From a virus, in IMG/VR virus record IMGVR_UViG_3300043468_001861, positions 1 through 22,831 of that record: a DNA stretch of 22,831 bases, one strand, 5' to 3'. This document shows, piece after piece, positions 21,515-22,831 of the stretch. Numbering within the stretch: the first letter of the stretch is position 1; every line of letters starts with the position of its first letter. The notes under the pieces were generated by a model. It was not told the DNA's origin. It saw nothing but the letters and a program-made list of their open reading frames with translations, and made no database searches. A program made the translations under genes and the position numbers.

Positions 21515-21738
21515 GCGGGATTAACCACAGAGGACACAGAGAACACGGAGGGTGGACTCCCGTTGTGGAGGAGCTGCCGGATGAGGAGACGAGTGTGATC
21601 GTGGCTACGGATGATGGGCATGTGGATGCCGGTTTCTTGCTCGAGGGCAAATGGCGCTGGCTGGATGCGGGGCTCATCAAGGTGGGTGTGTCGCATTGGA
21701 TGGATTTCCCAGAACCGCCGCAGGAGGTCTCGAAATGA
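21511..21738 (+). CDS. DUF551-like protein with a repeat-derived N terminus
   Basis: The protein is 75 residues. Residues 15-70 match the DUF551 pattern: GGWTPVVEELPDEETSVIVA, then a Gly-rich middle, KWRWLD, and VSHWMDFPEPP. DUF551 proteins are small and common in phages; their function is unknown. Residues 4-12 (INHRGHREH) come from the dispersed CACAGAGG-type repeat (21522-21552) that lies in frame right after the start. The repeat has been absorbed into the coding region without breaking it. The four-base overlaps at both ends keep it in the operon. Confidence 0.72.
   Translation: MSGINHRGHREHGGWTPVVEELPDEETSVIVATDDGHVDAGFLLEGKWRWLDAGLIKVGVSHWMDFPEPPQEVSK
21522..21552 (+). repeat. Dispersed CACAGAGG-type repeat, copy 2
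   Basis: TAACCACAGAGGACACAGAG followed by AACACGGAGGG is nearly identical to 1513-1542. It lies inside the start of the DUF551-like gene and supplies part of its N terminus. Confidence 0.8.
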
Positions 21739-21902
21739 GTGGCTGGGCGGCGATCTCGATGGCGGTGCTCACGCTGGGCAGTTGCTGGGCCAGCTATTGC
21801 CTCGGGCAACGGGACATTCTGATTCGGCTCCGCAAGCTGCGGGAGAAGGAAGACCGCTGGCGTGAGTGGGATGCGAACAACTTGGAGGATTTTGAGGATT
21901 AA
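21735..21902 (+). CDS. Small membrane-anchored protein (55 aa)
   Basis: The protein is 55 residues. The N-terminal hydrophobic segment is WAAISMAVLTLGSCWASYCL (about 4-23). The rest is a charged helix (LIRLRKLREKEDRWREWDAN), ending in acidic residues. A type of membrane anchor plus cytoplasmic coiled helix is likely. The family is unknown. It starts with an ATGA overlap with the DUF551-like gene and ends five bases before the ATPase gene. Confidence 0.55.
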   Translation: MSGWAAISMAVLTLGSCWASYCLGQRDILIRLRKLREKEDRWREWDANNLEDFED

Positions 21903-21907
21903 ACTTA

Positions 21908-22831
21908 TGAAACTGAACATAGTAACAGGAAAACTACAGCGGGCCCAGCGGGTCTGCTTTTATGGGGTGGAGAGCGTTGGGAAGACTACGCTGGCCGCCA
22001 AAATGCCGCAGCCGGTCTTTCTCGATGTGGAGAAGGGGACGGCGCACCTGGATGTGCCTCGGCAGGAGATCGGGTCTTGGGCGGAGCTGCTGGAGGTGGT
22101 GCGGGAGCTGGCCTCGGGGAGCTATGGATACAAGACGGTGGTGCTGGATTCCATCGACTGGGCGGAGCGCCTGTGTATCGAGGACTTGAAGGCGGAGAAG
22201 AAGATCAAGTCGCTGGAGGAGATTCCGTATGGCAAGGGCTTTACGATGGCCTCGGAGCGGATGGCTCGTTTCCTCAACGATCTGGATCGGCTCATTGATG
22301 CGGGGATTCATGTGGTGCTGATCGGTCACGCTCAGGTGAAGCGGGTGGAGCCGCCGGATCAGGTGCAAGCCTATGATCGCTATGAGCTAAAGCTCATCAA
22401 GCAGACGGGGCCGCTGGTGAAAGAATGGGTGGACCACCTTTTCTTTCTTAATTTCAAGACTCGCATTGTCGAGAGCGAGTCGGGCAAGGCCAAGGGCCGC
22501 GGTGGCAAGGAGCGGGTGCTCTTTACGACGCATGCGGCGGCTTACGATGCGAAGACTCGCTCGGAGCTGGCGGATGAGTTGCCGCTCGAATACTCGAGCA
22601 TTTCCTCCCTTTTCGGGGGGGTGAAGGCTCCGGTGGTGGCTGCGGCTGCGGCTTATGCGGCGGCGGAACCTCTGGAGACTTTTCTCGAGCCGCATGCGGA
22701 GGTCGTGAATGCCTGGTTGCTCGCTAAGGGCAAAATCTCGGAGGGCCAGACTTGGCGGGACATGCCGCCGGCGCTTCGGGACCAAGTCTCGGCGAGGCCG
22801 GAGGATTTCCTCAAGGCGGTAACGAAGGCGG
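21908..22831 (+). CDS. Sak4/AAA_24-type P-loop ATPase (partial at 3' end)
   Basis: The frame is open for 308 codons to the window end. Walker A is GVESVGKTTL (about 20-29). Walker B-like TVVLDSIDW lies near residue 80, followed by IPYGKGF (about 107-113) and the AGIHVVLIGHAQVK segment (about 137-150). This is the layout of phage RecA-like ATPases of the AAA_24 or Sak4 group, which support single-strand annealing and recombination during replication. The last 75 residues or so are Ala-rich with short helices. The ATG at 21908 follows the previous stop by five bases. It marks the start of the recombination or replication module, which continues beyond the window. Confidence 0.85.

Overview
The window looks like part of a temperate tailed phage (or prophage) of a GC-rich bacterium, probably in or near the Verrucomicrobiota. 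That host guess rests on weak Shine-Dalgarno signals, two GC-rich dispersed repeat types that I associate with that group, and a tRNA-Thr(CGT)-type attachment site. It is inference, not proof.

Layout: 1-1014 holds the end of one gene and a repeat-containing fibre-like protein. 1014-2129 is a lysis module: two tiny holin-like membrane proteins, a small lipoprotein that could be an outer spanin, and an L,D-transpeptidase-like candidate endolysin. 2126-3800 carries an acidic protein, a calcineurin-type metallophosphoesterase and a small HTH-like protein. 3801-7339 encodes two large tail or fibre proteins. 7344-8761 encodes two more probable virion proteins. 11423-18344 encodes two smaller internal-type virion proteins and a 1,855-residue polyvalent-type protein with an HEFGH zincin motif. 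A 73-residue ORF overlaps its 3' end and is followed by a strong terminator at 18464-18496.

The most striking element lies inside this late operon, at 8746-11419. It contains a YcaO cyclodehydratase/thioamidase, an unknown 72-residue protein, a MoaD/ThiS-like sulfur carrier ending in Gly-Gly, and a TfuA protein. In characterised systems TfuA hydrolyses thiocarboxylated ThiS to release sulfide, which YcaO uses to convert a peptide amide to a thioamide. All three parts are therefore present, translationally coupled, and sit between virion genes. No E1-like activating enzyme, cysteine desulfurase or obvious RiPP precursor is in the window. The attractive hypothesis is that the phage thioamidates one of its own late proteins or a host protein, drawing on host enzymes to charge the carrier.

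The right part (18495-22831) is the lysogeny and early region: a tyrosine integrase on the minus strand, a tRNA-Thr 3'-half attachment site with flanking TTGCGTC repeats, a PEGA lipoprotein, and two divergent ribbon-helix-helix regulators around a repeat-rich operator region. These are followed by an excisionase-type HTH protein, several small proteins and a Sak4/AAA_24-type ATPase cut by the window end. Base skew of the + strand flips from C-rich to G-rich close to the attachment site. Because phage-type genes lie on both sides of that site, the window may show the circular or excised (attP) form.
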